A stretch of 64,000 nucleotides of DNA from Nocardioides marmorisolisilvae (GCF_031656915.1 NZ_CP134227.1:3100001-3164000); one strand, 5' to 3'; positions 28,265-38,301 are shown, counted from the stretch's first letter. The notes: generated from the sequence alone by a model not told the origin. Program-made: numbers and translations.

Positions 28265-29686
28265 GTGACCGTCCTGATGCCCCCGGAGGAACCCGAGGAC
28301 TGGCAGGTCGACGACGTCGTCGTGACCGAGCCGCCGGTGATCCGGCGCGCGATCGGCGCGGCCGCCATCGGCAACATCACCGAGTGGTACGACTTCGGGG
28401 TCTACGCCTACTTCGAGCCGACCATCAAGAAGGTCTTCTTCACCGGCCTCGGGGACACCGCGGGCACGGTCGCGACGTTCGGGCTCTTCGCGGTGGCGTT
28501 CCTGGTGCGGCCCTTCGGCGGCATGTTCTTCGGCCCGCTGGCCGACCGGATCGGCCGGAACACCGTTCTCGCCACGACCATGATCCTGATGGCGCTGGGC
28601 ACCTTCGCCATCGGCTGCATCCCGAGTCACGACAGCATCGGGGTCTGGGCGCCGCTGCTGCTGCTGGTCGCGCGCTTGGTGCAGGGCTTCTCCACCGGCG
28701 GGGAGTACGGCAACGCGATGACCTTCATCGCCGAGTACGCCCCCGACCGCCGCCGCGGCTTCCTGGGGAGCTGGCTCGAGTTCGGCACCTTCACCGGCTA
28801 TCTCATGGGCGCGATCGTGGTGACGGTCGCCGACGGCGTGCTGAGCACGCATCAGCTGCTGACCTGGGGATGGCGGATCCCGTTCTTCGTCGCGCTGCCG
28901 CTCGGCATCGTGGGCGTGTACCTGCGGATGCGGCTCGCGGACACCCCCGCCTTCGAGCGCCTCGAGGAGGAGTCGGCCGAGCGCGAGCGCAGCACCGGGG
29001 GCGAGTTCCGCGAGATCCTCGGGCTGTGGCGGTTCCTGCTGGTCTGCATGGGCCTGGTGCTGGTCTGGAACGTCACCAACTACATGCTCACCTCCTATAT
29101 GCCGACCTACGTCACCGACACCCTCCCGTCGGCCCAGGGCGGCGGTGTCTCGAGCACGACCTCGCAGGTGATCCAGATCGTGGTGATGGTGGTCGCCCTG
29201 CTGCTGATCCCGCTCATCGGCCTGCTGTCCGACCGGGTGGGCCGCAAGCCGATCGCCTGGGTCGGCGCGATCGGCCTGGTGGTCCTGGCCTTCCCCATGA
29301 TCCTGTTGATCCGGGCCCAGACCGAGGTGGGCATCTTCGGCGGACTGCTGGTGATGGGCCTGCTGCTGATTTGCTTCTCGGCCACGATGCCCTCCACGCT
29401 GCCGACGCTGTTTCCCACGGAGGTCCGGTCCGGCGGGCTGTCGATCTCCTTCAACATCTCGGTCTCGCTGTTCGCGGGTACCACGTCGGTGGTGGTGGGC
29501 GCCCTGGTCGGGGCGACCGGGGACCTCGACTGGCCGGCGTACTACCTCATCATCGCGGGCGTGATCGGCATCGTCTCGCTGGTGTTCCTGCACGAGCCCA
29601 ACGGGCGGCGGATGTGGGGCTCGCCCCCGGCGGCGGGATCGCAGGTCGAGGCCCAGGAGATCGTCGACGAGCTCGACGCCGCCTGA
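28265..29686 (+). CDS. MHS-family (MFS) metabolite:proton symporter
   Basis: This 473-residue protein has 12 predicted membrane segments. GNITEWYDFGVYAYF at the start of segment 1 and FFGPLADRIGRNTVLATTM after segment 2 are hallmarks of the metabolite:H+ symporter (ProP/KgtP-like) group. The start is taken as GTG 28265; ATG 28277 is possible. It follows paaK on the same strand and may import phenylacetate or another organic acid, but MHS proteins transport many substrates, so the assignment is contextual. Confidence 0.85.
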   Translation: MTVLMPPEEPEDWQVDDVVVTEPPVIRRAIGAAAIGNITEWYDFGVYAYFEPTIKKVFFTGLGDTAGTVATFGLFAVAFLVRPFGGMFFGPLADRIGRNTVLATTMILMALGTFAIGCIPSHDSIGVWAPLLLLVARLVQGFSTGGEYGNAMTFIAEYAPDRRRGFLGSWLEFGTFTGYLMGAIVVTVADGVLSTHQLLTWGWRIPFFVALPLGIVGVYLRMRLADTPAFERLEEESAERERSTGGEFREILGLWRFLLVCMGLVLVWNVTNYMLTSYMPTYVTDTLPSAQGGGVSSTTSQVIQIVVMVVALLLIPLIGLLSDRVGRKPIAWVGAIGLVVLAFPMILLIRAQTEVGIFGGLLVMGLLLICFSATMPSTLPTLFPTEVRSGGLSISFNISVSLFAGTTSVVVGALVGATGDLDWPAYYLIIAGVIGIVSLVFLHEPNGRRMWGSPPAAGSQVEAQEIVDELDAA

Positions 29687-29695
29687 CCGTGTCGC

Positions 29696-31021
29696 TCACT
29701 TCCTCCGGCGCAGGCTGCGGGCGGTGAGCGGCCCGACCAGTCGCGGGCCGGCCAGGCGCTGCTCCAGCCGGCGGGCCTCCCGGCCGACCGGCTGCGCGAC
29801 GTACTCACCGAGGATCACGCCCGCGGCCAACGCGATCGCGACCGCTGCGGCGTTGATCAGCGAGACCAGACCGCCGGCGGGGGTGCTGCCCTCGGCGAGC
29901 AGCGCGAGCCCGCGGTAGATCGACAGGCCGGGGAGCAGCGGAACGATCGCGGAGACCACGACGGCCAGGGCGGGCACCCTGAAGCGCGCGGCCACCCCGA
30001 AGCTGACCAGGCCGACCAGCACCGCCGCCCATCCCGATGACCAGGCGATGTCGAAGCCGTGCTCGTAGAGCGCGCCGTAGACGCCGGTGGCGAGCCCGCC
30101 GACCAGGCCGATCGGGAGCAGCGAGCGGATCGGGGCGTAGGAGGCGAAGGCGAACGCGGACGCGGTCACCACCCCGCCCACCGTGAGCAGGGGTACGTCG
30201 GAGAACGCGGACGCACCGGGGTGCAGATGGCCCAGCGAGACCCCCGCGAGCTTGGCCACGGTGAAGCCGCCGGTGACGCCGGCGATGATGCCGGCCGTCG
30301 ACAGCATCGCCTCCAGGAGCCGGGCAGCGGCGGTGAGCGGGAAGCCGGTCAGGGCGTCCTGGACGGCGCCCATGAAGCTGACCCCCGCCAGCAGCATGAT
30401 GATGCTGGCCGTGACGACGTGGCTCGGGTTGACGTTGATGCCCAGGGCGGCGACCCCGACGGAGAGCAGCGTCGCGAAGAGCCCGCCGGCCACCTGGAGG
30501 TAGAAGGTGGGCAGCCGTCCGGCGCCGAGCTTGCGCTGGATCGAGTCGATCCCGGCTGCCGCGACGAACGCGACGACGACGAGGATCGGGTCGCCGCCCA
30601 GCATCAGGCCGACCCCGCCGCCCATCACACCCCAGCCCAGGGTGACCGCCCAGCGCGGCATGCCGTGCCCGGTCGAGGTGATCCGGGCGACCCGGGCCCG
30701 GGCCTCGTCCCGGTCGACCCGGCCCTCGATGAGGTCGCGGACGAGGTGGTCGACCAGGGTGAGGTCGCCGTAGTCGATCTCCCGGTGCCGGACCTGGCGG
30801 CCCTGCATGATCGCCGGCTCCTCGAGGCCGGGCTGGTAGCTGATCGACAGGCTGGTGAAGGTGACGTCGGTCGACACCCGGCGCAGCCCGCACGCGTGGG
30901 CCACGTTGGACATCTGGGCGCCCACGTCGGCGGCGCCCGCGCCCGAGGACAGCAGCAGCTCCCCGACCCGGAGGGCCAGGTCGAGCGTTTTCCAGGTGTC
31001 CAGGATCTCGGGATCTGCCAT
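29696..31021 (-). CDS. ThrE-type threonine/serine exporter
   Basis: The protein has 441 residues. The N-terminal soluble domain begins TLDLALRVGELLLSSGAGAADV and is followed by GLRRVSTDVTFTSLSIS, both typical of the ThrE/YjjP domain. About ten membrane segments from residue 135 onwards then include the ThrE_2 region (SFMGAVQDALTGFPLTAAARLLEA). This single-chain fusion is the usual actinobacterial form and would export threonine or serine. It lies 10 bases after the nitroreductase stop on the same strand. Confidence 0.88.
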   Translation of the reverse strand: MADPEILDTWKTLDLALRVGELLLSSGAGAADVGAQMSNVAHACGLRRVSTDVTFTSLSISYQPGLEEPAIMQGRQVRHREIDYGDLTLVDHLVRDLIEGRVDRDEARARVARITSTGHGMPRWAVTLGWGVMGGGVGLMLGGDPILVVVAFVAAAGIDSIQRKLGAGRLPTFYLQVAGGLFATLLSVGVAALGINVNPSHVVTASIIMLLAGVSFMGAVQDALTGFPLTAAARLLEAMLSTAGIIAGVTGGFTVAKLAGVSLGHLHPGASAFSDVPLLTVGGVVTASAFAFASYAPIRSLLPIGLVGGLATGVYGALYEHGFDIAWSSGWAAVLVGLVSFGVAARFRVPALAVVVSAIVPLLPGLSIYRGLALLAEGSTPAGGLVSLINAAAVAIALAAGVILGEYVAQPVGREARRLEQRLAGPRLVGPLTARSLRRRK

Positions 31022-31031
31022 CAGGCCTCCG

Positions 31032-31634
31032 TCACGACCACTGGCCGTGGTGCACGATCTCGGACAGCGGCGCGCGGGCACGGCGGACCGGGGAGCCGGG
31101 CACGCCACCGGGCTCCGGGTGGCCGACGGTGATCGCACCGACCGGCATCCAGTCCGCAGGAACGCCGAACTCGCGACGGAACGGCTGCACGGACTCCGGC
31201 GGCACGCCGAAGAAGCAGGCACCCAGGCCCTCGTCGACGGCGGTGAGCAGGATCAGCAGCGAGGCCATTGCGGCGTCCATGTGCCAGAACGGCACCGGCC
31301 AGCGGGACTCGTCGCGGTCCGTCCAGCCCTTGTCCCGCTCGCTGTAGCGGTCGAGATACACGTCCTTGTTCGACATCGGCACGATCAGCGCCGGCGCCGT
31401 ACGCATCCCGTCGAGCCAGTCGTTGCTGGCGTCGGGGTCAAGCGTCGTCGCCGTCCAGAACCGGTGGACGTCGGCGGGGGTCTCTAGGCGCAGGAACGCC
31501 CAGCCCTGGCTGAAGCCGGCGCTCGGGGCACGCACGGCGTGGGCCAGCATTCGGTCGAGGACGTCCGGGTCCACCGGGTCGGGGGCGTAGCGACGGACCA
31601 TGTGGCGTCGACGGACCACCTCTGCGAACTCCAT
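31032..31634 (-). CDS. Nitroreductase-family flavoprotein
   Basis: The protein has 200 residues from ATG 31634. The N-terminal MEFAEVVRRRHMVRRYAPDPV is the FMN-phosphate-binding motif, and HAVRAPSAGFSQGW and DEGLGACFFGVP are conserved core elements. It probably uses FMN and NAD(P)H; the substrate is unknown. It forms a pair with the ThrE gene downstream and is divergent from hut block 2. The hut-type 17-mer lies 46 bases upstream of its start, so it may also be affected by that regulator. Confidence 0.85.
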   Translation of the reverse strand: MEFAEVVRRRHMVRRYAPDPVDPDVLDRMLAHAVRAPSAGFSQGWAFLRLETPADVHRFWTATTLDPDASNDWLDGMRTAPALIVPMSNKDVYLDRYSERDKGWTDRDESRWPVPFWHMDAAMASLLILLTAVDEGLGACFFGVPPESVQPFRREFGVPADWMPVGAITVGHPEPGGVPGSPVRRARAPLSEIVHHGQWS

Positions 31635-31679
31635 GGGGCGAGCATGCCAGCACCGGCGGCATCGCCTCTGCGGCCCCGG

Positions 31680-31696
31680 CGTCTCGGATGTGAGAC
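31680..31696 (+). promoter_or_regulatory. Candidate hut operator, copy 2
   Basis: This is an exact copy of the 17-bp site at 14586-14602 (GTCTC-N6-GAGAC core). Its end is 56 bases before the first base of the GTG of the M20 amidohydrolase, the same distance as in front of hutH. Confidence 0.7.
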
Positions 31697-31751
31697 GTCG
31701 GGCCCGGCGTAGTGCGTTGACGTCGGTCGGCGGCCCCGCTGGACTGACCGG

Positions 31752-32942
31752 GTGAGCTTCGAGGCGATGTGGCGCGACCTGTCCCCGGTCGGCCGCTCCG
31801 GCATCTCGGGTGGCTACCACCGACAGCCCTTCGCGGCCGCCGAGCGCGAGGCGATGACGTGGTTCACCGAGCAGTGCCGTGCCCGGGACCTGCGGCTGCG
31901 CATGGACGGCAACGGCAACGCGATCGCGTGGTGGGGCGACGGACCCGGTGGGGTGCTCACCGGGTCGCACCTGGACAGCGTCATCGACGGCGGCGCATAC
32001 GACGGGCCGCTCGGCGTCGTCTCCGCGCTGGCCGCCATCGACGAGCTCCGGGACCGCGGCGTCACCCCGGGGCGGCCGATCGGCGTCGGGGTGTTCTGCG
32101 AGGAGGAGGGGTCGCGCTTCGGGATCGCCTGCCTCGGCTCGCGGCTGGCCACCGGCTCGATCGGCCCCCAGCAGGCCGCCTCGCTGCATGACCGCGACGG
32201 CGTGGCGCTCCTCGACGCGATGGCCGCCGCCGGTCTGGAACCTGACCTGGGGCCGAGCCCGTTGCTGCAGGACGTCGGGACTTTCGTCGAGCTGCACGTC
32301 GAGCAGGGGCGCGACCTGGTCGACCGTGACCGGGCGGTCGGTGTGGCCAGCGAGATCTGGCCGCACGGGCGCTACCGCTTCGACTTCCGCGGCGAGGCCA
32401 ACCACGCGGGCACCACGCGGATGGAGGATCGTCGCGACCCGATGCTCAGCTACGCGATGACGGCGCTCGCGGCCAACAAGCAGGCGCGGCTCGGCGGCCA
32501 GCGAGCCACCTTCGGTCGGGTCGATGTCATTCCGAACGGCACCAACGCCGTGCCCTCGCAGGTGACCGGATGGATGGACGCCCGCGGCGAGTCCGAGGAG
32601 GCCTTGGCCGCCCTGGTCGGTGAGGTCGAACGGCTCGGCACCGAGCGCGCCGGCCGCGACGGGACGACCTTGGAGATGACCCCGGAGTCGGTGTCGGCCG
32701 CGGTCCGGTTCGATCGTGACCTGGCGGCGCGGATCAGCGGAGTGCTTGACGGTGCGCCGGTGATCCCGACGATGGCCGGTCACGACGCCGGTGTGCTCTC
32801 CGCCGCCGGCATCCCCACCGCGATGCTCTTCGTCCGGAACCCGACCGGGGTGTCGCACTCGCCGGCCGAGCACGCGGAGATGGCCGACTGCCTGGCCGGG
32901 GTGACAGCCCTGGCCGACGTCCTGGCGGAGCTGGCTCGGTGA
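31752..32942 (+). CDS. M20-family amidohydrolase (allantoate amidohydrolase-like), probable hut enzyme
   Basis: This 396-residue protein starts at GTG 31752. It belongs to the M20 N-carbamoyl/allantoate amidohydrolase group. Metal ligands are visible in GSHLDSVIDGGAYDGPLG (His, Asp), EEEGSRFG (Glu) and the C-terminal GVSHSPAEHA (His); the lid/dimer domain contains ANHAGTTRMEDRRDP. It overlaps hutF by four bases and heads hut block 2, so a role in histidine catabolism is far more likely than in allantoin use. Removal of the formyl group from N-formylglutamate made by HutF would close the pathway, because no hutG is visible. This last point is inference. Confidence 0.85.
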   Translation: MSFEAMWRDLSPVGRSGISGGYHRQPFAAAEREAMTWFTEQCRARDLRLRMDGNGNAIAWWGDGPGGVLTGSHLDSVIDGGAYDGPLGVVSALAAIDELRDRGVTPGRPIGVGVFCEEEGSRFGIACLGSRLATGSIGPQQAASLHDRDGVALLDAMAAAGLEPDLGPSPLLQDVGTFVELHVEQGRDLVDRDRAVGVASEIWPHGRYRFDFRGEANHAGTTRMEDRRDPMLSYAMTALAANKQARLGGQRATFGRVDVIPNGTNAVPSQVTGWMDARGESEEALAALVGEVERLGTERAGRDGTTLEMTPESVSAAVRFDRDLAARISGVLDGAPVIPTMAGHDAGVLSAAGIPTAMLFVRNPTGVSHSPAEHAEMADCLAGVTALADVLAELAR

Positions 32943-34204
32943 GCGGCCGCTCGTCGTACCTCCTGGAGCACGCGCTGGTCGACGGCGTCGTGCAGGACGA
33001 CGTCCTGGTCGTGGTGGAGGGCGGCACGATCACCGGGATCGACCACTCGGTGCACCGGATGGGACCACTCGGCGCGCCGGATGGGACCACTCGGCGGATC
33101 GGGGGGCTGGTGCTGCCGGGGATGGCGAACTGCCACTCGCACGCGTTCCACCGGGCGCTGCGCGGGCACACCCAGGCGGAGCGCGGCAGCTTCTGGACCT
33201 GGCGCGAGCAGATGTACCAGCTGGCCGAGGACCTCACCCCGGACAGCTACTTCGCGCTCGCGCGGCAGGTGTACGCCGAGATGGCCGCCGCGGGCATCAC
33301 CGCGGTGGGGGAGTTCCACTACCTGCACCACCAGCCCGACGGACGTCCGTACGACGACCCCAACGAGATGGGCCGGGCCCTGCTCGCCGCCGCCGACGAC
33401 GCAGGTCTGCGCATCCGCCTGCTGGACACCTGCTACGTCGCGGCCGGGCTGGAGCGGGATGGTGCGGCCCGGGCCCCCGAGGGGGTGCAGCGCCGGTTCA
33501 GTGACGGCGACGCGACCCGGTGGGCCGAGCGGGTCGAGGCGTTCGGCGACGACCGGGTCGGCGCCGCGATCCACTCGGTGCGGGCGGTGCCTCGAGAGCA
33601 GCTCGCGACGGTGGCCGCGTGGGCGGCCGGCCGGCCGCTGCATGTCCACCTGTCCGAGCAGGTCGCCGAGAACGACGACTGCCTCGACGCGCACGGGCTG
33701 ACCCCTACCCAGCTGCTGGCCGAGGAGGGCGTGCTGGGTCCGATGACCAGCGTCGTGCACGCCACCCATCTGACGTCCACGGACATCGACCTGCTCGGTC
33801 AGGCGGGCTGCTTCGCCTGCTTCTGTCCCACCACCGAGCGCGACCTCGCCGACGGGATCGGGCCCTCCCGCGCGTTGGCCGCGGCGGGTGCCCGGCTGAC
33901 GCTCGGGTCCGACAGCCACGCCGTGATCGACCCCTTCGAGGAGCTGCGCGCCGTGGAGATGCACGAGCGGCTGGCGACCCAGCAGCGTGGACACTGGTCG
34001 GCCGCCGAGCTTCTCGAGGCCGGGACCGCGGTCGGTCACGAGTCACTCGGCTTCGCCGACGCCGGGCGGATCGCACCAGGGCAGCGTGCCGAGCTCGTCG
34101 TCGTGGACCTGGACACCTGGCGCACCCGTGGTGCCGGGGCGTCCGCCGAGACGGCGGTCTTCGCCGCGACCGCCGCCGACGTCACGGAGGTGCTCCATGG
34201 TTGA
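32939..34204 (+). CDS. hutF: Formimidoylglutamate deiminase
   Basis: This 421-residue protein starts at GTG 32939, inside the stop of the M20 gene. It converts N-formimidoyl-glutamate to N-formylglutamate and ammonia. The amidohydrolase metal motif [17 protein letters not shown], the HVHLSEQ segment and [13 protein letters not shown] are intact. The region between residues about 35 and 56, before the metal motif, is encoded by three imperfect 22-bp repeats (33041-33106), giving an unusual insert [15 protein letters not shown]. Its 3' end overlaps hutI by eight bases. Confidence 0.93.
   Translation: MSGRSSYLLEHALVDGVVQDDVLVVVEGGTITGIDHSVHRMGPLGAPDGTTRRIGGLVLPGMANCHSHAFHRALRGHTQAERGSFWTWREQMYQLAEDLTPDSYFALARQVYAEMAAAGITAVGEFHYLHHQPDGRPYDDPNEMGRALLAAADDAGLRIRLLDTCYVAAGLERDGAARAPEGVQRRFSDGDATRWAERVEAFGDDRVGAAIHSVRAVPREQLATVAAWAAGRPLHVHLSEQVAENDDCLDAHGLTPTQLLAEEGVLGPMTSVVHATHLTSTDIDLLGQAGCFACFCPTTERDLADGIGPSRALAAAGARLTLGSDSHAVIDPFEELRAVEMHERLATQQRGHWSAAELLEAGTAVGHESLGFADAGRIAPGQRAELVVVDLDTWRTRGAGASAETAVFAATAADVTEVLHG
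33041..33106 (+). repeat. Three tandem 22-bp repeats inside hutF
   Basis: The sequence GACCACTCGG recurs at 33041, 33063 and 33085, exactly 22 bases apart. Copies 1 and 2 differ mainly at TGCA versus CGCG, and copy 3 diverges at its end. Because 22 is not a multiple of three, each copy is read in a different frame. The three copies together are 66 bases and keep hutF open. Gain or loss of one copy would shift the frame. Confidence 0.85.
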
Positions 34205-35384
34205 CGCCGGTGCCGCGGAGCTGTGGACCGGCATCGGCGAGCTCGTCACCAACGACCCGTCCGTCGACGGCACCGCGCTCGGCGTGCTCACCAACGCCGC
34301 CCTGGTGGTCGCGGGCGGTCGCGTGGTCTGGGCGGGGCCCCGCACCCAGGCGCCGGCCGCCGACCTGGCCCGCGACCTCGGTGGCCGCGCCGTCGTCCCC
34401 GGCTTCGTCGACTCGCACTCCCACCTGGTCTTCGCGGGCGACCGGTCCGGCGAGTTCGCCGCTCGGATGAGCGGCCAGCCGTACGCCGCAGGCGGGATCC
34501 GCACCACCGTCGCCGCCACCCGCGCGGCCAGCGACGAGCAGCTCGGGGCGAACCTGGCCCGCCATGTCGCCGAGATGCGTCGGCAGGGCACCACGACAGT
34601 GGAGGTCAAGAGCGGCTACGGGCTGACCGTGCTGGACGAGGCCCGGAGCCTCGCCATCGCCCGGGAGCTCACGCCGGAGACGACCTACCTCGGTGCACAC
34701 GTCGTGCCGGAGGGCACCACGGCGGAGGAGTACGTCGACCTGGTGACCGGACCGATGCTCGACCGGGCCGCGCCGTACGCGAAGTGGGTCGACGTGTTCT
34801 GCGAGGCCGGTGCCTTCGACGCGGACCAGGCCCTGGCCGTGCTACGTGCCGGAGTCGCCCACGGCCTGCAGCCCCGGGTGCACGCCAACCAGCTGGGTCC
34901 GGGCCCCGGGATCGGCGTCGCCTGCGAGGTCGCGGCGGCGAGCGCCGACCACTGCACCTTCGCGACCGACGAGGACCTGGCGAACCTCGCCGACGCCGGG
35001 GTCGTGGCGACCCTGCTGCCGGGGGTCGAGTTCAGCACCCGGTCGCCGTACCCCGACGCGCGTCGGTTCCTGGCGGCCGGCGTCACCGTCGCGCTCGCCA
35101 CCGACTGCAACCCTGGGTCGTGCTACACCAGCTCGATGCCGTTCTGCATCGCCGTCGCGGTGCGCGACATGCGGATGACCCCGGCGGAGGCGCTGTGGTC
35201 GGCCACGGCAGGCGGTGCCGCGGCGCTTCGCCGCCACGACGTCGGCCGGCTCACGGTCGGTGCGCGCGCCGACTTCGCAGTGCTGGACGCACCGTCGTAC
35301 GTTCACCTTGCGTACCGGCCGGGGGTGCCATTGGTGTCGGAGACGCACCTGGCGCCCGCGCCACTCGATTTGGGGGACGAATGA
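34197..35384 (+). CDS. hutI: Imidazolonepropionase
   Basis: The protein has 395 residues from ATG 34197. It hydrolyses imidazolonepropionate, the HutU product, to N-formimidoyl-glutamate. The metal-dependent amidohydrolase motifs [25 protein letters not shown] and [16 protein letters not shown] are complete. It overlaps the end of hutF by eight bases. With hutH and hutU in block 1 and hutF beside it, the histidine-to-formylglutamate route is complete in this window. Confidence 0.96.
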   Translation: MVDAGAAELWTGIGELVTNDPSVDGTALGVLTNAALVVAGGRVVWAGPRTQAPAADLARDLGGRAVVPGFVDSHSHLVFAGDRSGEFAARMSGQPYAAGGIRTTVAATRAASDEQLGANLARHVAEMRRQGTTTVEVKSGYGLTVLDEARSLAIARELTPETTYLGAHVVPEGTTAEEYVDLVTGPMLDRAAPYAKWVDVFCEAGAFDADQALAVLRAGVAHGLQPRVHANQLGPGPGIGVACEVAAASADHCTFATDEDLANLADAGVVATLLPGVEFSTRSPYPDARRFLAAGVTVALATDCNPGSCYTSSMPFCIAVAVRDMRMTPAEALWSATAGGAAALRRHDVGRLTVGARADFAVLDAPSYVHLAYRPGVPLVSETHLAPAPLDLGDE

Positions 35385-35447
35385 CCGGTGTGCTGCGCCG
35401 TTCCCCGGTGGCAGGATTCCGGAGACCACTGGAGAAAGAGGATAAAC

Positions 35448-36347
35448 ATGCGTCGTGGAACCATTGCGGCCGTCGTCGCCCTGACGGCCGCGCTCATGCT
35501 CAGCGGATGTGGCTCGAGCTCGCTCAATGACACCGGCCAGCACAAGTCGACGGTCACCAGCAGTGTGAACAAGGCTGCTGCGGCGATGGTGCCGAAGGCG
35601 ATCAAGGACAAGGGCACGTTGGTCGTCGGGTCGGACGCCAGCTACGCGCCCAGCGAGTTCCTGGCCGGCGACGGCACCACCGTCGAGGGCTTCGACGTCG
35701 ACCTGTTCAACGCGGTGGCCAAGACCCTGGGCCTGAAGGCGACCTACCAGAACGCCAAGTTCGGCTCGATCATCTCCGGTGTCAACAGTGGCAAGTTCGA
35801 CATCGGAGTGTCGAGCTTCTCGATCGACGCCGACCGCGAGAAGTCGGCGACGATGGTCAGCTACTTCTCCGCCGGCACGCTGTGGGCGGTGGCCTCGGGC
35901 AACCCGAAGAAGATCGACCCCACCAAGCCCTGCGGGATCAGGGTCGCGGTGCAGTCGAGCACCACCCAGTCGCTCGACCAGCTGCCGCCGTTGGTGAAGG
36001 CCTGCCAGAAGGCCGGGAAGCCCACCCACGTCGACTCCTACGACCAGCAGAACCAGGCCACCGCAGCGGTGGTGTCCGGCAAGGACGACGCCATGCTGGC
36101 CGACTCGCCGGTGATCGCCTACGCGGTCAAGCAGTCGAAGGGCAAGCTCGAAGCCGTCGGGAGCATCTTCGCCTCCGCGCCCTACGGCTACGTGCTGCCG
36201 AAGAGCGAGACGGACTTCGGCAAGGCGATCGTGGCCGCGTTGAAGGTCCTCCAGTCCAACGGTGAGTACGAGAAGATCCTCAAGAGCTGGGGCGTCGAGC
36301 AGGGCGCGATCAGCGACTTCGTGGTCAACCCGCCCGCGACGAGCTGA
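35448..36347 (+). CDS. Amino-acid ABC transporter substrate-binding lipoprotein
   Basis: The protein has 299 residues from ATG 35448, with GGAGAAAGAGG upstream. The lipobox LMLSGCGSS places the lipid anchor on Cys21. The mature part is an SBP family 3 protein: TLVVGSDASYAPSEFL and VEGFDVDLFNAVAKTLGLKATY are typical of polar amino-acid binders. It follows hutI by 63 bases on the same strand and is followed directly by its permease and ATPase. Histidine or urocanate is the likely ligand from context; the sequence alone suggests only a polar amino acid. Confidence 0.9.
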   Translation: MRRGTIAAVVALTAALMLSGCGSSSLNDTGQHKSTVTSSVNKAAAAMVPKAIKDKGTLVVGSDASYAPSEFLAGDGTTVEGFDVDLFNAVAKTLGLKATYQNAKFGSIISGVNSGKFDIGVSSFSIDADREKSATMVSYFSAGTLWAVASGNPKKIDPTKPCGIRVAVQSSTTQSLDQLPPLVKACQKAGKPTHVDSYDQQNQATAAVVSGKDDAMLADSPVIAYAVKQSKGKLEAVGSIFASAPYGYVLPKSETDFGKAIVAALKVLQSNGEYEKILKSWGVEQGAISDFVVNPPATS

Positions 36348-37354
36348 TGTCCGACACCGACACGCGGCTGGCTCCCGGGGCATCCCCCGGGGGCCAGCCG
36401 GAGCGGCCGGGGGCCATCGACGCCGTCCCGGTCCGGCACCCGTGGCGCTGGGTGGCTGTCGCGGTCCTCCTGGTGCTCCTCGCGAAGGTCCTCGGCATCG
36501 TGGTCGGGAACCCCGCCTTCGACTGGAGCTTCATCGGCCAGGCGATGATCCAGAGCCCGGTCATCCGAGGCCTGCTGCTGGGCACGCTCCTGGGCACCGT
36601 CTGCGCGATGGTCGGGTCCGTGATCCTCGGAGTGATCCTCGCGGTCATGCGGCTATCGGAGAACAAGGTTCTCTCGATCCTCGCCTGGGGCTACATCTGG
36701 TTCTTCCGCGCGATCCCCCGGTACGTGCTGCTGTTCATGATGGGCGCGATCGGCGCCCTATGGCCCGACAACAAGGGCGGGCTGAGCCTGGGCGTGCCCT
36801 TCGGGCCGGACATCATGCACGCGTTGGGCTTCAGCGGGAAGCTGACCTTCCTCAACCTCGATGCCAACCATCTCTTCTCCGGGCTGGTGGGCGGCATCAT
36901 CGGGCTGATCCTCTCCGAGGCGGCCTACATGGCCGAGATCGCGCGCGCGGGCATCCTGTCGGTCGATGACGGCCAGCGCGAGGCGGCGTGTGCGCTGGGC
37001 ATGTCCAACGGGCTGGCGATGCGCCGCGTCGTACTGCCGCAGGCGATGCGGGTGATCGTGCCGCCGACCGGCAACGAGACCATCGCGATGCTCAAGGACA
37101 CCGTGCTGATGACCGCGATCCCGGTCAACAGCGAGCTCTTCTTCCAACTCAGCCAGATCGGGGCCCGGACGTTTCAGGCATGGGGTACGGCGGTCGCCGC
37201 AGTGATCTGGTACCTCATCATCTGCAGCATCCTGATGTACGTGCAGATGCACGTGGAGCGGTACTTCGGCCGGGGGTTCGGCGGTCGACCCCCGGGCGGG
37301 ACGCAGGGCTTTCGAGCGAAGATGCTCGGCCTCAGTGGAGGGATGTCGAGATGA
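36347..37354 (+). CDS. Amino-acid ABC transporter permease
   Basis: This 335-residue protein starts one base inside the stop of the binding protein. After a polar N-terminal 35 residues there are about five membrane segments. The ATPase-coupling EAA loop reads [33 protein letters not shown], the signature of HisM/GlnP-type permeases. A single permease gene suggests a homodimeric channel. Residues about 130-150 contain a periplasmic insertion ([16 protein letters not shown]). Its stop overlaps the ATPase start. Confidence 0.92.
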   Translation: MSDTDTRLAPGASPGGQPERPGAIDAVPVRHPWRWVAVAVLLVLLAKVLGIVVGNPAFDWSFIGQAMIQSPVIRGLLLGTLLGTVCAMVGSVILGVILAVMRLSENKVLSILAWGYIWFFRAIPRYVLLFMMGAIGALWPDNKGGLSLGVPFGPDIMHALGFSGKLTFLNLDANHLFSGLVGGIIGLILSEAAYMAEIARAGILSVDDGQREAACALGMSNGLAMRRVVLPQAMRVIVPPTGNETIAMLKDTVLMTAIPVNSELFFQLSQIGARTFQAWGTAVAAVIWYLIICSILMYVQMHVERYFGRGFGGRPPGGTQGFRAKMLGLSGGMSR

Positions 37355-38175
37355 ACGAGATGCCGCTGGTGCACGCGGTCAACGTGCACAAGGCCTTCCA
37401 CGGCAATGAGGTGCTCAAGGGCATCGACTTCGACGTCGAGGCCGGCGAGGTGGTCTGCCTCGTCGGCCCGTCGGGATCGGGCAAGACGACCTTCCTGCGG
37501 TGCATCAACCAGCTCGAGGACATCGATGCCGGCCGGATCTGGGTTGACGGGGACCTCGCGGGCTACCAGGAGAAGGGCGGTCGGCTGCACCGGTTGACGG
37601 ACAAGGCGCTCGCGGCGCAGCGTCGCGAGATCGGGATGGTATTCCAGCGCTTCAACCTCTTCCCCCACATGACTGCCCTGGAGAATGTGATGGAGGCGCC
37701 GGTCAGGGTCAAGGGCGTCGCCAGGGACGCGGCCCGCAGCCGTGGTCTCGAGCTCCTCGCGCGCGTCGGCCTGAGTGACCGGTGCGAGCACTATCCGGCG
37801 CAGCTCTCCGGCGGCCAGCAGCAACGCGTGGCGATCGCGCGGGCCCTCGCCATGGACCCGAAGCTGATGCTCTTCGACGAGCCCACCTCCGCGCTCGACC
37901 CGGAGCTCGTCGGGGAGGTGCTCAGCGTGATGCGCGAACTGGCCCAGGCGGGGATGACGATGATCGTGGTCACCCACGAGATGGGGTTCGCCCGCGACGT
38001 CGCCGACAAGGTCGTGTTCATGGACGGTGGGGTCGTGGTGGAGCAGGGCGATCCGCGTGAGGTGATCAACAACCCCCAGCACGAGCGGACGAAGAGCTTC
38101 CTCTCGCGCATCCGCGAGGAGAACGACGAGTACGCCGCGGCGCTGCAGGAACGCACTGCAGCGGAGCAGGTCTGA
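37351..38175 (+). CDS. Amino-acid ABC transporter ATPase
   Basis: The protein has 274 residues from ATG 37351 (overlapping the permease stop). Walker A is GPSGSGKTT, the signature is [15 protein letters not shown], Walker B is [12 protein letters not shown], and the switch His is in VVTHEMGFA. This is the GlnQ/HisP family of polar amino-acid importers. A short insertion near residues 70-85 ([14 protein letters not shown]) is typical of actinobacterial members. It ends hut block 2; a long inverted repeat lies 28 bases downstream. Confidence 0.94.
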   Translation: MNEMPLVHAVNVHKAFHGNEVLKGIDFDVEAGEVVCLVGPSGSGKTTFLRCINQLEDIDAGRIWVDGDLAGYQEKGGRLHRLTDKALAAQRREIGMVFQRFNLFPHMTALENVMEAPVRVKGVARDAARSRGLELLARVGLSDRCEHYPAQLSGGQQQRVAIARALAMDPKLMLFDEPTSALDPELVGEVLSVMRELAQAGMTMIVVTHEMGFARDVADKVVFMDGGVVVEQGDPREVINNPQHERTKSFLSRIREENDEYAAALQERTAAEQV

Positions 38176-38203
38176 GAAGCCGTCTGCAGCCGGTGGTGCC
38201 CAT

Positions 38204-38260
38204 CTGAGGTAGGGCCGGGACGAAGCTAGGTCAAGCGTCCGATGGCCCGCCCTACCTCAG
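38204..38260. promoter_or_regulatory. Long inverted repeat between ABC operon and LuxR operon
   Basis: The perfect 12-bp arms CTGAGGTAGGGC and GCCCTACCTCAG lie 33 bases apart, with an inner GGACG/CGTCC pairing. The folded RNA would be a tall stem with an internal loop. It lies 28 bases after the ATPase stop and 41 before the 59-aa gene. It may be a terminator for the ABC operon, a 5'-leader structure, or a double operator. Confidence 0.5.
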
Positions 38261-38301
38261 GGGGCGAACCTCGAGTCAACGACGATTCGAGGAGTTCGGC
38301 G

